From: Albifimbria verrucaria
Lineage: Eukaryota > Ascomycota > Sordariomycetes > Hypocreales > Stachybotryaceae
Assembly: GCA_020081605.1 (NCBI GenBank)
Contig: JAHREC010000038.1
Span: 1 to 64,000, forward strand
Reading direction: 5' to 3'
Length of the DNA stretch: 64,000 nucleotides
The position numbers were made by a program, and so were the translations under genes. The notes under the pieces were generated by a model. That model did not search any database, was not told the DNA's origin, and worked only from the letters and a program-made list of their open reading frames with translations. Below are positions 35,866 to 46,438 of this stretch, in pieces (position 1 is the stretch's first letter; the number at the start of each line of letters is the position of its first letter).

Positions 35866-37675
35866 ATGGAGGCTCTTCCAGGACAGGAGCAGCGTATCGT
35901 CTGGCAGGAGATTGAACACAATTTCTGGGACGAGATGAAGCGTAAATGGCAGGAGGAACAGGAGACCGCTGAAGAGGAACATCGCAGAACCACCTTAGAG
36001 ATTCAGGTTGAGGTTGCACATCTCAATGGACACTGCAGCCAACTGGCCGAGACTCAGAAAAGTCTGGCGGAGCAGCTAGCTCAGGTTGAGGCCGAGCTAT
36101 CACGAAAAGTCCAGGAGCGCGACGACAAGGCCAACACCTTCCACACACATGAGTTGGATTACCGACGGAATCAGCAACAAAGGCTGGCCAAGCGGGGACA
36201 GGTCATAAACGCAATGACCGACTATTTTCAGAATATGCGTGGTGAGGATGCCTCAGTCGAGAGTAACGGGGCGCCTGAAGAGTCTGACGAAGTCCTTCGC
36301 CAAAGCGTCACACCCACGCAGGGGATGGTCCGAACAGGCCAGCTGATTGCCAGTCAAGAGACAAACCACGCCGTACGCGCCGCTGTAGACGTAGATGGAG
36401 ATTATCATCACGGAGAAGATCCAAATGGTGCTACTGGGCAGGCGACCTGCGACGAAGCTGACATGCACATGTGTATGGAAACGACCGCAGAGGCTACATT
36501 ACGTGAGGCTGCCGGGTTGGACTTTGAATCGACCACCGAGTCGGACCCTACGAGCCAAATGAAAGCCAGCGACAGATTGACCATGCGGAATACGCAAGAG
36601 CCAGAACAGCTTCCTACAACTGCAGAACCGAGAGACTACCCCTTCCGGCGGCTTTACACCTTCCAACGGTCGAAGCACATCTCCATCGCACAACGCCCCG
36701 ACGCCCACGGTTGATCCAACGGAGGCATCGCCACAACCTACTGACGCTTTGCCTACTGACTCTTTGTTTGAGGAGAATACACGTGAGAATCTTATTCTCA
36801 GAGACGATGGCACTGTCTACACACACCCTGACTGCGTCCAGGGCGTGCCTCTCGTGAAGATTGACGAGAGTCACCCTTACTGGGATCCTTCATGGCCCAA
36901 CGTGAAGTCAGTCATCGAACCAGCTCTCCGAATTTGGAAAGAAAAGAATCAGGCTATTCGCGATAATGGGTCCAAGGATGAGAAGAAGGACGATGCCAAG
37001 TACCAGACAGGACGACAGGTCAATCGAGGCCACCGTATCTTGGCATTTCTAGATGAGGGCGAAATTAATCCTTACCAGCTGCTCAGCAAGCACTATACAG
37101 AATCTGCCAAGGGTAGCATCATATGTTATGATACACTCTTTAGATTAGCAGAGACGCTGTTCGAGCTTTCCAAGTTCAATCTCAAAGTCAAGCCCGTGGA
37201 GTGGCTACGACATCGGCTGCATGAGCTCATCGTCGAAAAAGGGCCTGCCTTCAATTACACAGCAACCATTCATAGCTTTTATCATGACGAGAAGCTCTCA
37301 ACGCTGCGTGCCAAGAATGGCTTCAAGAATATTGGACGTCCCCGGATGTCTGTAGCTGACTCAAACAAAAGGCCGAAACGCAAATATCGCTGCGAGAACA
37401 TCAATACTAGCACCGGAAAGATTTGCAATGAAATATTCACGAGGTCCCGCAATCTTAACAGACATCAAAATAGACTCCACAATCCCCAAAGGCAAAAGGT
37501 TTGCTGCATCGATTGTAACCCAGAGAGGACTTTCAGCCGGCAAGATTATCTGATCAGACACCGGCGGCGCTTCCATCCTGATAAGGAACCACCAACAAAG
37601 CGTCATCCCGGAGGAGTCCAAAGACCCGGAACTGGCCCAAGGCGTCCCTTACGGGTACGACTACGGGCCACCTAA
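35866..37675 (+). CDS. Coiled-coil plus two-C2H2-finger protein, frame shifted once
   Basis: Two overlapping frames make one gene of about 600 residues. The first (ATG 35866 to TGA 36712-36714) is a long coiled coil (heptad-like LAEQLAQVEAELSRK) followed by an acidic linker. The second, open from about 36580 to 37675, has a central domain (YTHPDCVQGVPL, HPYWDPSWPNVKSVIEP, GHRILAFLDEGE) and two zinc fingers: C-x10-C-x12-H-x4-H at 37391-37480 and C-x2-C-x14-H-x4-H at 37505-37576, then a basic tail. The fingers suggest nucleic-acid binding and the coiled coil self-association. No GT-AG intron fits the join, so a one-base indel between about 36582 and 36714, or less likely programmed frameshifting, separates the frames. 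A dead 5' copy at 24514-24870 shows the family is dispersed. I recall similar repeated genes in Fusarium-type genomes, without certainty. Function unknown. Confidence 0.7.
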
Positions 37676-38843
37676 ACCATCTACTCTATGTATCGCAAAG
37701 AATATCAAGATTCGGAATGGCCTAAAGCTCGCACTGCTGAAATTATGCCTGCAAAGTCTTAGGGTTGGTACAGTTTGGTTCACAACCAGATTCCTCTTTT
37801 TGCAACTATGAACCTGCAAATGAGGTCCACTTGTCCACTTTTAACTTAATCTAACCAATCATTTCGCATGGTTGCGCCCTAAGAAAAGAACAAAGAGTGT
37901 TCACAGCGGAAGGTGGTTTTGAACATAACTGTAGGGCAGTGTGTTTAAGGTGGCGAGTTTACTGAAGCTAGAAAGGATAGTGACAACCATAGACGCATCG
38001 TATAGATCATCTTTTAAGTTCATAGTCAACATTTTCGAGCAGGAGATTTTGATGCCGCCGTATTTTACATGAATATCGTCGACCTCTCAGTGTCAGGAGT
38101 TGTGTAGAAAGAGGGACCACCCGCTACCAAAAAAGACCCACCAAGCCACTCATATTAGATTAACGTGTTAAACCAGGGAAAATCAGTCTGACGGGGAGTT
38201 TTAGAATACAGTATTGGTAATGGATAGTTTTGCGTGACGTGAGGGTGAGAAGGGATGTTAAATTAACTCAACCTTAGCGATCATATCAACGCTAGAAGGC
38301 TGCACAGTACTCGTCATCGGACGGCTTGTCCTGCCACCCAAGCCGGAACAACTTGGAGATAACAAGTTAGGCGAAGCCTACCTGAATAAAGCAACCTTCA
38401 CTATGTTGTGGTCGATGCGATTACTCACAATATCGAGGAGATGGAACAGGTACGTGAACAGTGCCGACGGTAAGCAGTGCCGACGGTAAGGCGTGTGGAT
38501 GGTAAGGCGTGTGGACGTTGAACTGTTTAATGTCAGAGAAACATACAGTACAGTAAATCCTCAACCAGTCTAAGCCTCGACTGGTGACAGGGCGACACTG
38601 GCGGGCCGATCGCTGGTTTGGACCTGTATCTGAATTACGAATCGGCGGCGCATTTTTATTGACCTTAGCCGCCGTAAGCGTGTGGGTACGAGCTAGTAAA
38701 TTGATCTAGTCTGCAAGCAGGGCAAGCCAAGGATTTGTGAATTAACATCCAATCCGGAGGGGCTTAGCTTCCCCATGCCTTGTCTTGACAGAGTGAGTCA
38801 GTTTGTCAGGGCGCCAGTGATGTAAAAAGAGGTTCAGTATTGA
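37676..38843. other. Intergenic region
   Basis: Downstream of the C2H2 gene no gene is seen; the only structure noted is the 16-bp tandem repeat at 38459-38517. Confidence 0.55.
38459..38517 (+). repeat. 16-bp tandem repeat, 3.7 units
   Basis: CAGTGCCGACGGTAAG occurs twice, followed by GCGTGTGGATGGTAAG and a partial fourth unit, so the array is a diverging 16-bp period. Confidence 0.9.
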
Positions 38844-39090
38844 GGAGTTGCATACTCAGAACGCTGACCTTCGACGTCCATACTCCGCCTCAGCGCACAG
38901 ATTCAAAACAAGCAGGGTAAACTTGGTTGAGACAATTAATGTTTTTGTAATATATGCCATATATTTTAAAATAGCATTAACTGAGTATTTTGCAAAAGTA
39001 TTAATTGTCTCTTCCAGGCTTGCTTGTTTAAATCTGTGTGCTGGAGCATAGCGTTGATGTTGAGGGTCAAGTTTCCGATCATGCAATTCC
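38844..39090. mobile_element. Large fold-back inverted repeat
   Basis: About 104-bp (38844-38947) and 98-bp (38993-39090) arms are inverted copies around a 45-bp AT-rich spacer. Matching blocks include GGAGTTGCAT / GGAATTGCAT, GCGCACAGATTCAAA / ACACAGATTTAAA and GAGACAATTAAT in both. Many differences are transitions of C/T or G/A type, as RIP would leave. The two strands therefore encode similar-looking short frames, which are artefacts of the symmetry. Length and structure suit a MITE or fold-back element; no target duplication was identified. Confidence 0.8.
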
Positions 39091-39122
39091 TATTTTTATT
39101 TTTTTTATTTTTTTTTATTTTT
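39091..39122. repeat. T-rich low-complexity tract
   Basis: Runs of T separated by single A (TATTTTTATTTTTTTT type) directly beside the fold-back repeat. Confidence 0.95.
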
Positions 39123-40254
39123 ACGCCGCCGCCTGCTTGACAATCTAGCTCTTTTCAAGGAAAGTGCTCAAGTTGAGGTCAAGCTCGTTGAGCATTTCAC
39201 AGCAACTAGACTACATTCCACCAGACCGTAGGCAAACGCCCTTTCGTGCATCGTACTACCTCAAAAATCCCTAGCTTGCAGACTAGCATCCATTCAACAA
39301 CTCGTCCCCACTCACTTGCCCCAGTTTAGGTCATGTAAAATGCACCGCCCGGTCATACTGTAACTCTAATACGCGTCCAATCTAGTGATGGGCCTACTGG
39401 TATCGCCATGTCACCACTCGTCAAGACTTAAATTGATGAAGGATTTATATTTCTCTGACATTCAACGGCTCAATATCCTCACATCTCAAAGTTCATACAG
39501 CTTAACTTTCATACAACTCAACGTTCACACAGCTCGCACATATTATTCCGCCTCTTCAGTGTTCGTATGGACCGCAACATCGCCATGGTTGTTTTTATCA
39601 CTTTGCTCCGCCCGACTTGTCATCGCCTGGTCATTCGGCTCGGTCGGCTTAGCCGACTCAGTCTAGAATGGTTAGTGCTTATAGACCGTGTCATAGAATC
39701 ATGACAGTCTGAAACCGAGTGCCGTAGTCTTTGACATGACTGATGAAGTTGAGTTAGTGGAAATGTTCCTTCTTCTCTTTAAATCATCCAAGCCTTGCAA
39801 GGTCACATCTTACCAATATTTTACCATACTACTGTATAAAACATATCCATAGTTCGACTACAGTACCTACTGTATCAGACATTTGAGTAACTGAGGGAAA
39901 AAAGAGTGAACACTTGTAAGCATGCTTCATGTATAGAGCATGTGTGCTAATGTTGTTTGTATCATCCTATAACATACTGTATATACAGGTGGGTCAGTGC
40001 TGTCTGTGAATCTAAAATGTAATCCATGACTTGGATACGCTACAGTACCCCTAGGATGTGTAGTCAATATGTAGCTTGTGAGACGATAATGACACAGCTC
40101 ATCCTCATGTTGCCTGACTCAACGAACCACAAGTTGCCCAGCCGTACCTGCCAGTTTCTCTTTGGACATAAGAAGCCAATACTTTCCTGGTAAGATGTTT
40201 GATGCTGAACCACTGCAGGAATATTGTCGAAAAAAAAAAAAAATAACGTGAAAG
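39123..40254. other. Upstream region of the GH128 gene
   Basis: No gene supported. An open plus frame at 39385-39666 is probably spurious. TACTGTA/TACAGTA motifs recur between 39830 and 40050, and a 14-A run (40230-40243) lies just before the GH128 start codon. Confidence 0.5.
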
Positions 40255-41262
40255 ATGATTGGGAAACCTTTTCTGAACTTGTGCATAAATGCGATTCTAT
40301 TATTTCAATTTGCAGACTGCAGGCTCAATACAGAAACTATAGCGCTATCATCTCGGTCAATTCCCTCAACGGCGACTGTTGACACGCTAAAGGTTCTTTC
40401 AGGCATCCCTGACTTGAACTCGACTTCTGCCACACTGCGAAGGTTTGTCGCCTCTTCCACACAAAGACTGCGCTACTCAGAAAATGTTGGCACTGTTCTG
40501 CCAAGGTCAAACATTCCATGCGACCAGAATACTAAATCCAAGTTTCCTTTACATAAGAAAGGGCTAGCTTACAACGACACCCAGCTAGCTCACAGGTTTG
40601 CATCTCAATGTTCTAACTGCGGCTGGGCATATAACTGGGATTCACAACCACAAGGGCTCGAGGACTCCATCGACTTTATCCCGCTCCTCTGGAGCAACTC
40701 GCCAACCCATACCTCTCGCTTTCCCGAGAACGTATCCAACGCCTTGAAAAAAGGTGCAAGAGCAATCTTCAGCTTCAACGAGCCCGACAATGCGGATCAA
40801 GCCAACATCAATCCCGTCGAAGCAGCAAAGGCTCATTCACATCATCTTAACCCCTACGCTGGCCTGGCGTTGATCGGTGCACCTAGCGTGACGAGCAGCA
40901 ACAAATGTGGAGAAGGTCTCTGTTGGCTGCAAAGGTTCTTCGAGGCCTGCGCTGCGCTAGCGGGCGGCTGTCAAGTGGACTTTTGTAACGTACACTGGTA
41001 CTCAACCGTAGAGCACGGAGATGAGCTATTCAATTTTCTTAAGCGCGCATACGATGTTTGTCGTGGCAAACACATCTGGTTGACCGAGTTTGCTGTCGCA
41101 GGTTCTGATGTTGAAGTGGCTGAGTGGCTGACGAGAGCTATTCCCAGGCTCAATGCTTTGCCTTACCTGGATGCGTTTGCCTATTTCATGGTGACTGCTG
41201 GAAGCCTCATGAAAACCAACGACGAGCTGAGTTCTTCCGGTAAGATTTATGCCTCAACATGA
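40255..41262 (+). CDS. GH128 (Asl1-like) secreted glycoside hydrolase
   Basis: An intact, intronless 335-residue frame. Residues 1-22 form a signal peptide (FLNLCINAILLFQFADC). From about residue 100 comes the Asl1/GH128 catalytic domain: KKGLAYND, CGWAYNWDS, then FIPLLWS, the acid/base FSFNEPDNAD (Glu176), the middle strand VDFCNVHWYS and the nucleophile HIWLTEFAV (Glu278), then DAFAYFMV near the end. GH128 enzymes cleave beta-1,3-glucans, so the likely role is secreted or wall-bound action on the fungus's own or another cell wall; the exact substrate is inferred. The N-terminal 75 residues after the signal are Ser/Thr-rich and probably a linker. Both catalytic glutamates and the surrounding motifs are present, so this is probably active. 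It is the best-preserved enzyme gene in the window. Confidence 0.92.
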   Translation: MIGKPFLNLCINAILLFQFADCRLNTETIALSSRSIPSTATVDTLKVLSGIPDLNSTSATLRRFVASSTQRLRYSENVGTVLPRSNIPCDQNTKSKFPLHKKGLAYNDTQLAHRFASQCSNCGWAYNWDSQPQGLEDSIDFIPLLWSNSPTHTSRFPENVSNALKKGARAIFSFNEPDNADQANINPVEAAKAHSHHLNPYAGLALIGAPSVTSSNKCGEGLCWLQRFFEACAALAGGCQVDFCNVHWYSTVEHGDELFNFLKRAYDVCRGKHIWLTEFAVAGSDVEVAEWLTRAIPRLNALPYLDAFAYFMVTAGSLMKTNDELSSSGKIYAST

Positions 41263-41908
41263 CAAAGTTCCACTTCGAGGTAATGTATAATTTTGTCCAT
41301 ATTTTTGTCTTTATATTTTCCTTCGTCTTGGAACAACAGACCTTTTGGTGGCGGCTCTTTCTCTTCACTAAATGCCGAGCCACCCACACCTTGCATTGCA
41401 TGATGCCTTGTTAGGCGACATGGTTAGGATGGATTGGCGAATGACCCACCTACCCTGAACTATAACGCACCCCGCCCAGGCGATCACTCAAGCGATCACT
41501 GTTCAGGAATTAAATATCCTAGGTTCGTTACGATATAATATTGGACAATCTACGAATGTATAATATTGTATAAAACGGTCCAGTACCCAGATTGCGAGCA
41601 TGCCGCGTCCGGTTTTCTGGCACACAACAAATGTCGATCTTGGCATAGGTAATGTTGGCGGCTCGGTGCAGTCCGAAGATCGTTTGTAATACATGAGTCA
41701 GTGAGAAAACAAGTGAGCAAATAAATGAGAAAGCCAAGCAGGCAAGCAAGCTTTAGCTTTATGTATATAAGACTTTTCTAAATACATCGGAACTGTGGCA
41801 TGCATAGAATGGTTCCAGATTAAATATGAGAAAAGAGGCCAAGGAATCGTGTAGCAAAGACGTGTAGAACACGTTGAATTCCTCCGAGGCACACTTCAAA
41901 GGACTCTC
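41263..41908. other. Intergenic, AT-rich
   Basis: 3' flank of the GH128 gene and of the convergent frame to the right. No gene seen. Confidence 0.6.
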
Positions 41909-42885
41909 TCAATTTACAAACAGCCCCTGATCAGCACACCCAAACAAACGATCGATGAAGTCCTGCGGAATATTGCGAATTGTCTCCTCGAATTGCTTAT
42001 CGCGGGGCATATTGCCCTCTTTCTGCCAGTTTTTGGGGTCAATATTATACAAGATTTTGAGCACATCTCCCCTGTCGCATTCCATAACCGGGCGAGAATG
42101 ACGAACTCCATTGGGATAGTGCAACCGCGTGAGTAGACACGTATCCATTCTCCGATCGCCGAATTCCCGATGACGATTGTTGCAAAATCGACGTAAAGTC
42201 CTTCGTGAATCAGATCCAGGGCTAGAGGCTCATCGAAGTATATTAAGATGCAACGGGACGTGCAAGCGGAGCTCTCGATACTGAGATAGATCGCGTGTCC
42301 CAGGCCCTGACTATCGGCACAGTCATGGATCCGAGATATAGCTCCGTCAGGGCCCTCCTCATCACAAGGCTGGTTCGGTTGGCCAGAGTAAGCTCGTGAA
42401 AACTCCAAATGCAAAGACGACGACCTTTTGATACGGCATTTGAGAACCCCAGCGGCTAATTTCTTATCGGCTTGCTTAGATGTTGTCCGCAAAATATTGT
42501 TTCTTGCGTAACTGGTAATCCCGGACGTCGGTGGCCACCTCTTGCCGAGACTGTCACTGAAAGCATGCGGAGGCAATGCTGGAACTGTCTTTAACGATTT
42601 CCGGAAGTGGGCTTCCGAGAGTCTTTCCGACATCAATAATGCAATGGAAAAACAGAGTTTCAACTTTTTCTGGAGTGTCATGGATTCATTGAATTGAATG
42701 ATGGTATTTCCACCTGATAGATAGGTCGAAGGGGTCGCCATAGAGCCAAAGAACTCCGCAGTGTGAAGCTTGTAGAAGCGAGTCTTTGCCGTTTCTAAGC
42801 TGATAACAGGGTCTTGATGATCATCACTGGTGATGAAGCAGGTGAACGAGGTCGTCTTTCCCAAATCCCATTCCAACTGTAGCAT
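41909..42885 (-). pseudogene. Unknown fungal protein, frame shifted near the end
   Basis: From the in-frame ATG at 42885 a frame of over 300 codons runs to 41914, but near 42145-42160 the better-looking C-terminus moves to another frame (CDRGDVLKILYNIDPKNW, RNIPQDFIDRLFGCADQG, stop at 41909). So there is a one-base shift or an assembly error. The middle (SMTLQKKLKLCFSIALLMSE) resembles the helix found in fungal DUF7580-type proteins of the STAND/prion-immunity world, but the likeness is slight. An upstream minus-strand frame (43072-43362) could be its N-terminal part. No catalytic motif is visible. Function unknown. Confidence 0.45.
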
Positions 42886-45800
42886 TGGTTGCGTCTTCTT
42901 CGGCGAGGATGGGTTTGAAGATAATCCCACATGTTGGAATTCGATACCCTTCTGGTCTTAAATGACAGGATTCTTCTCTAGAAATTCTCTACCCTCTTGA
43001 TGGGATTTATCATCGTAAACACAGCAGACGAAAATCATTTTTGGGAAGAAGGCTCCGTGAGTAGCACGCAGCTAATTGTCTGTGAACAAAGTAGAAACTC
43101 CAAAGGTCGTTGTGAATAATTTGGTCCGCGGCTTTCTAGGATACCGGTATGAGCTGTGATGCGGGACTATTTTCACTTTAAATGCGCAAAGAAGATCGCA
43201 AGGAAATAGGGAGAGAGACATATTCTGCCTTGTCATCGGACGGCTGTACATTTTCGCCTCCACATACCCCCGCTGCACTGCTGTCGTCCTTGATGAATGT
43301 AAGTCTGATCCTAGTCTGCTCAGCCATCTAGACACTAAATCCCAACTGGCAGCAATCGCCACAGAGGCATAGGGAGCTGCTGCCTCTCAAGGGAGTACAA
43401 GAGCCCGAACTCTCCATCAGCGTCATGATCAAAGGCGGTTAGGTCTAGAATCAACCATCGTCTTTCAGTTTATCGAATGAGGCACACTTCATGTCCTGTC
43501 ACGGTCATATAGTACAGTCCTCGAACTCTATGCATTTGATCGAACGGCATCGATCCCAAAAGTGCCGTACGAAACGCCTACGGGCAAACGCCTACGGGCA
43601 AACATACAGACAGTTGCTGTCAACCTGGTGGTCAAGGTTGGTCATGTGGGTCATGTTTTCTGCTCAGCCTCGCAAAATGAGCAGAAAAGCAAAGAGCACT
43701 AAAAGGACTGGGTGATCACGAACTGCCTGGGATCCGCAGGGGATTTTCATTTGCATCGGCGTCATAACGATAGAGGATCAAGTCGAGTAAACCAACTAGA
43801 CATGAACCCTGAAAGGCATTAAAAGCGAAATAAAGAAAAGTAGGAGGTTAAGAAAAAGGGTTAAAAGGACGGAGCATGATAAAGGAGGAAGTACGGAGAA
43901 GAAGAGGTGAAGAAGAAGAATACATTTCGTCGTGTCAACCCATCGACGTGGTTCCCTTGCTGTGGATAGTTTGTTTCTCCTATACTTCTAAAGCGATGCT
44001 GGGGAAGCTGCTGAGCCACGCATGTCTTGCCCCACAGGAGCCTCAGGTTCTTGTCAAGCTGATGATTAGCCGGTGGCAATGCACGAGACTGGCGAAAGCT
44101 GTGTGTTTCGATATATCCATACTGGACCCGGTGACAACCTTTCGGGGAGCCTCGCTAGGTACCACTGGTTATGAGGTTTGCTCTTAAGTCAGATAAATTG
44201 TTGGGAGACTGCTCTCCTAGACATCCGCTCGTGCTTCTACAATACCAACGGGAACACACAGCACAAGACATTACAGACTGCTCTTCTCATACTCTGATCA
44301 CCTGACGAAGTTGCGGGCCTCAAGTTGAGTTTGTTTGGGTTAATTTATGTTGGCGTCGGCTGGTGTGGGTTGGTATCGGCTGATGAGAGGGTGGATGGAT
44401 GGATTGATTCGCTGCCCACTTGACCGTGTATTCGTGAGTGGTAAGTGCATTACTGCGGCAAGGTGGGAGGAGGGTGACTTAGCGTCGATTTCGGGCGAAA
44501 GTGGGTAGCGAAGGATCATGAGAGTGATAGGACGTGAGAATGCATGAGTGGGCTGGGGGTTGGATCTAGAGTCCAATGGCACAGCCCTCGGCTAGAGGGG
44601 AAATTTTCAAAATTCATCAACTCGGTCGAACGCAAAACCGTGTGGATTCTGATTCGGTTGATTGCAGCCTCATTGGATATCCAACTCGACGGCAAGCGCG
44701 GCGACATTATCGTAACTAGTTGTGCAAAAGATTGCGTCAGGAGCTCCTGCACAAACCGGGAACAAACCATAGCAAGTCGCTGATATATGCCTACAGTACT
44801 ATGTACAGAGTATGGCCGTTGGATCTTCCCTATCCGCAACATCCGTGGCAAATCAAGTAGGACAATAGCGGGCGACTAGCCGTAAGGAGTTCCATCTCCG
44901 TGTTTCTCCCGGTCGTCTATTCTCCTCCTGTTACTTGTCTTTCGTCCTTCACTGTTGGTTGCAAACAGTCGGAATACAATTTCGTGTTGGTTGACACGAC
45001 CTTTACACCTCAGGGAAAGATCCACAGCCCCGCTTATGTCCAGGTCTGGATGACGCTATCGCCGCGGATGCAGGATCAACAGGCTAGTCATCTGGAGATA
45101 TCTCTTGAAAGTGGCTAAGGAGACATGACAAGCGCCGGAAGCCATCCGCTGAGCAGGGCACAAAATGTGTGAAATCGACCATGGTGGGCCCTTTGCCCTG
45201 AACTGCCGCCGTTGCTTGGAGCAATAGCTCCAGGGCAGCATAGAGTACAGTAGTGTGTGAGCATCATCTCAAATAAAGCGCAGGGTGCACGTGGGGATGA
45301 TGATCCATCGCCGTTGCAGTAGCTCGCTCTTCCCCACCTCACCAGGCAGTTGCATATCTCTCAAGTCATGTGACATCCCGCTCAACGACCCCAAAACATC
45401 ATAGGGGAGGGAGAAGGCCAGACTGTGGGCAAGGGCAAGAGGGACAAAAAGAGGGTAGAAGGGAACTTCGGGTAAGCAAGGCAGCAAAAAAGCGCAGTGA
45501 CATTTGTTGTTGTAGGTGACAGGACGATTTACGGCACTGTCACATTGGTTGTGCCTGAGCGATAATTGTCTCCGTTCGTGTCAGAGCTAGTGCGCGTTGT
45601 TGCCAATCATCTTGAAAGACTGGGCCAACTGACGCTTGTCTTTTACATCTGGACCCGCTACAGTACCGGATGGCCCACAACATATTCCGTAAAATGATCC
45701 CGCTTCATCGAAATATGCGGCAGGTGGACGTACAGTACAGTACATATAACATCTCTTCAAGTTGGCCTGGAGCTGTCTCTATGGAGCTCGACGCTAAGAT

Positions 45801-46438
45801 GTCAGGTCCTGGGGATCAGCGCGCGGCTTGCCCTGAGTTGGAGAACGAGTGATTCATTTCACGCCACTCATGGCAACTGCCTTGCAGTCGAGGCAGAACG
45901 AGAACGAAGCTTGGTCCAGCACGGTGCTGCACCATGCTGAAATGGTCCATGGTTCGTTATCACGAGCAGGAAGAGGCGCGATAGAGATTTTACGAGTCCA
46001 GTAAGACCTTTCCCACTGGATCGGCCCCCAACGAAGGCTGCTAGCCCACGTAGGTTAACGTTAATCGGTGCCGATGAGCTACCTGCGGCAGTGCTAAAGC
46101 CACGAAGCTGGTCTAGCACTCGAAAATATCGCAAACGGTCTCGATTGTCGATTTCGCGGATATTCCGTAGCTTGTTCATTTTCCCGCCTTTTGGGATAGC
46201 GCTCCGTACCATTCGTATTTGTGTGGAGTTGATTCATTTCACATGAGAATTAGCCATGGAGGGGAATGGTGACTGAGAGCCTAGTGCATATCCACTTCCT
46301 CACCAGGTGACATGCACCCTACTGGAGCCAAGTGAATAGATTCCTCCCACCCTGGCGACCGTTTGCTTTCTTGCCTCGTCGGGGCATCTCAGCCCTTTCA
46401 GGATTTCCTGCACACGTTACATACTTTGACAAATAGTA
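42886..46438. other. Intergenic region
   Basis: No supported gene. Open frames include 43072-43362 (minus, possibly the N-terminal part of the disrupted gene to its left), 43876-44187 (plus, starting in a GAA-rich tract), 44516-44851 (minus) and 45868-46212 (minus). None has a domain. A 14-bp tandem duplication (ACGCCTACGGGCAA) lies at 43574-43601. The junction with the nma111 copy at 46439 is abrupt. Confidence 0.45.

Noticed and set aside
38848..39086. Two similar small proteins on opposite strands
   Set aside because: Their likeness is caused by the fold-back inverted repeat, not by two genes.
24400..39100. Part of a giant Starship-type transposon
   Set aside because: No DUF3435 tyrosine recombinase captain or other cargo signature is visible in the window.
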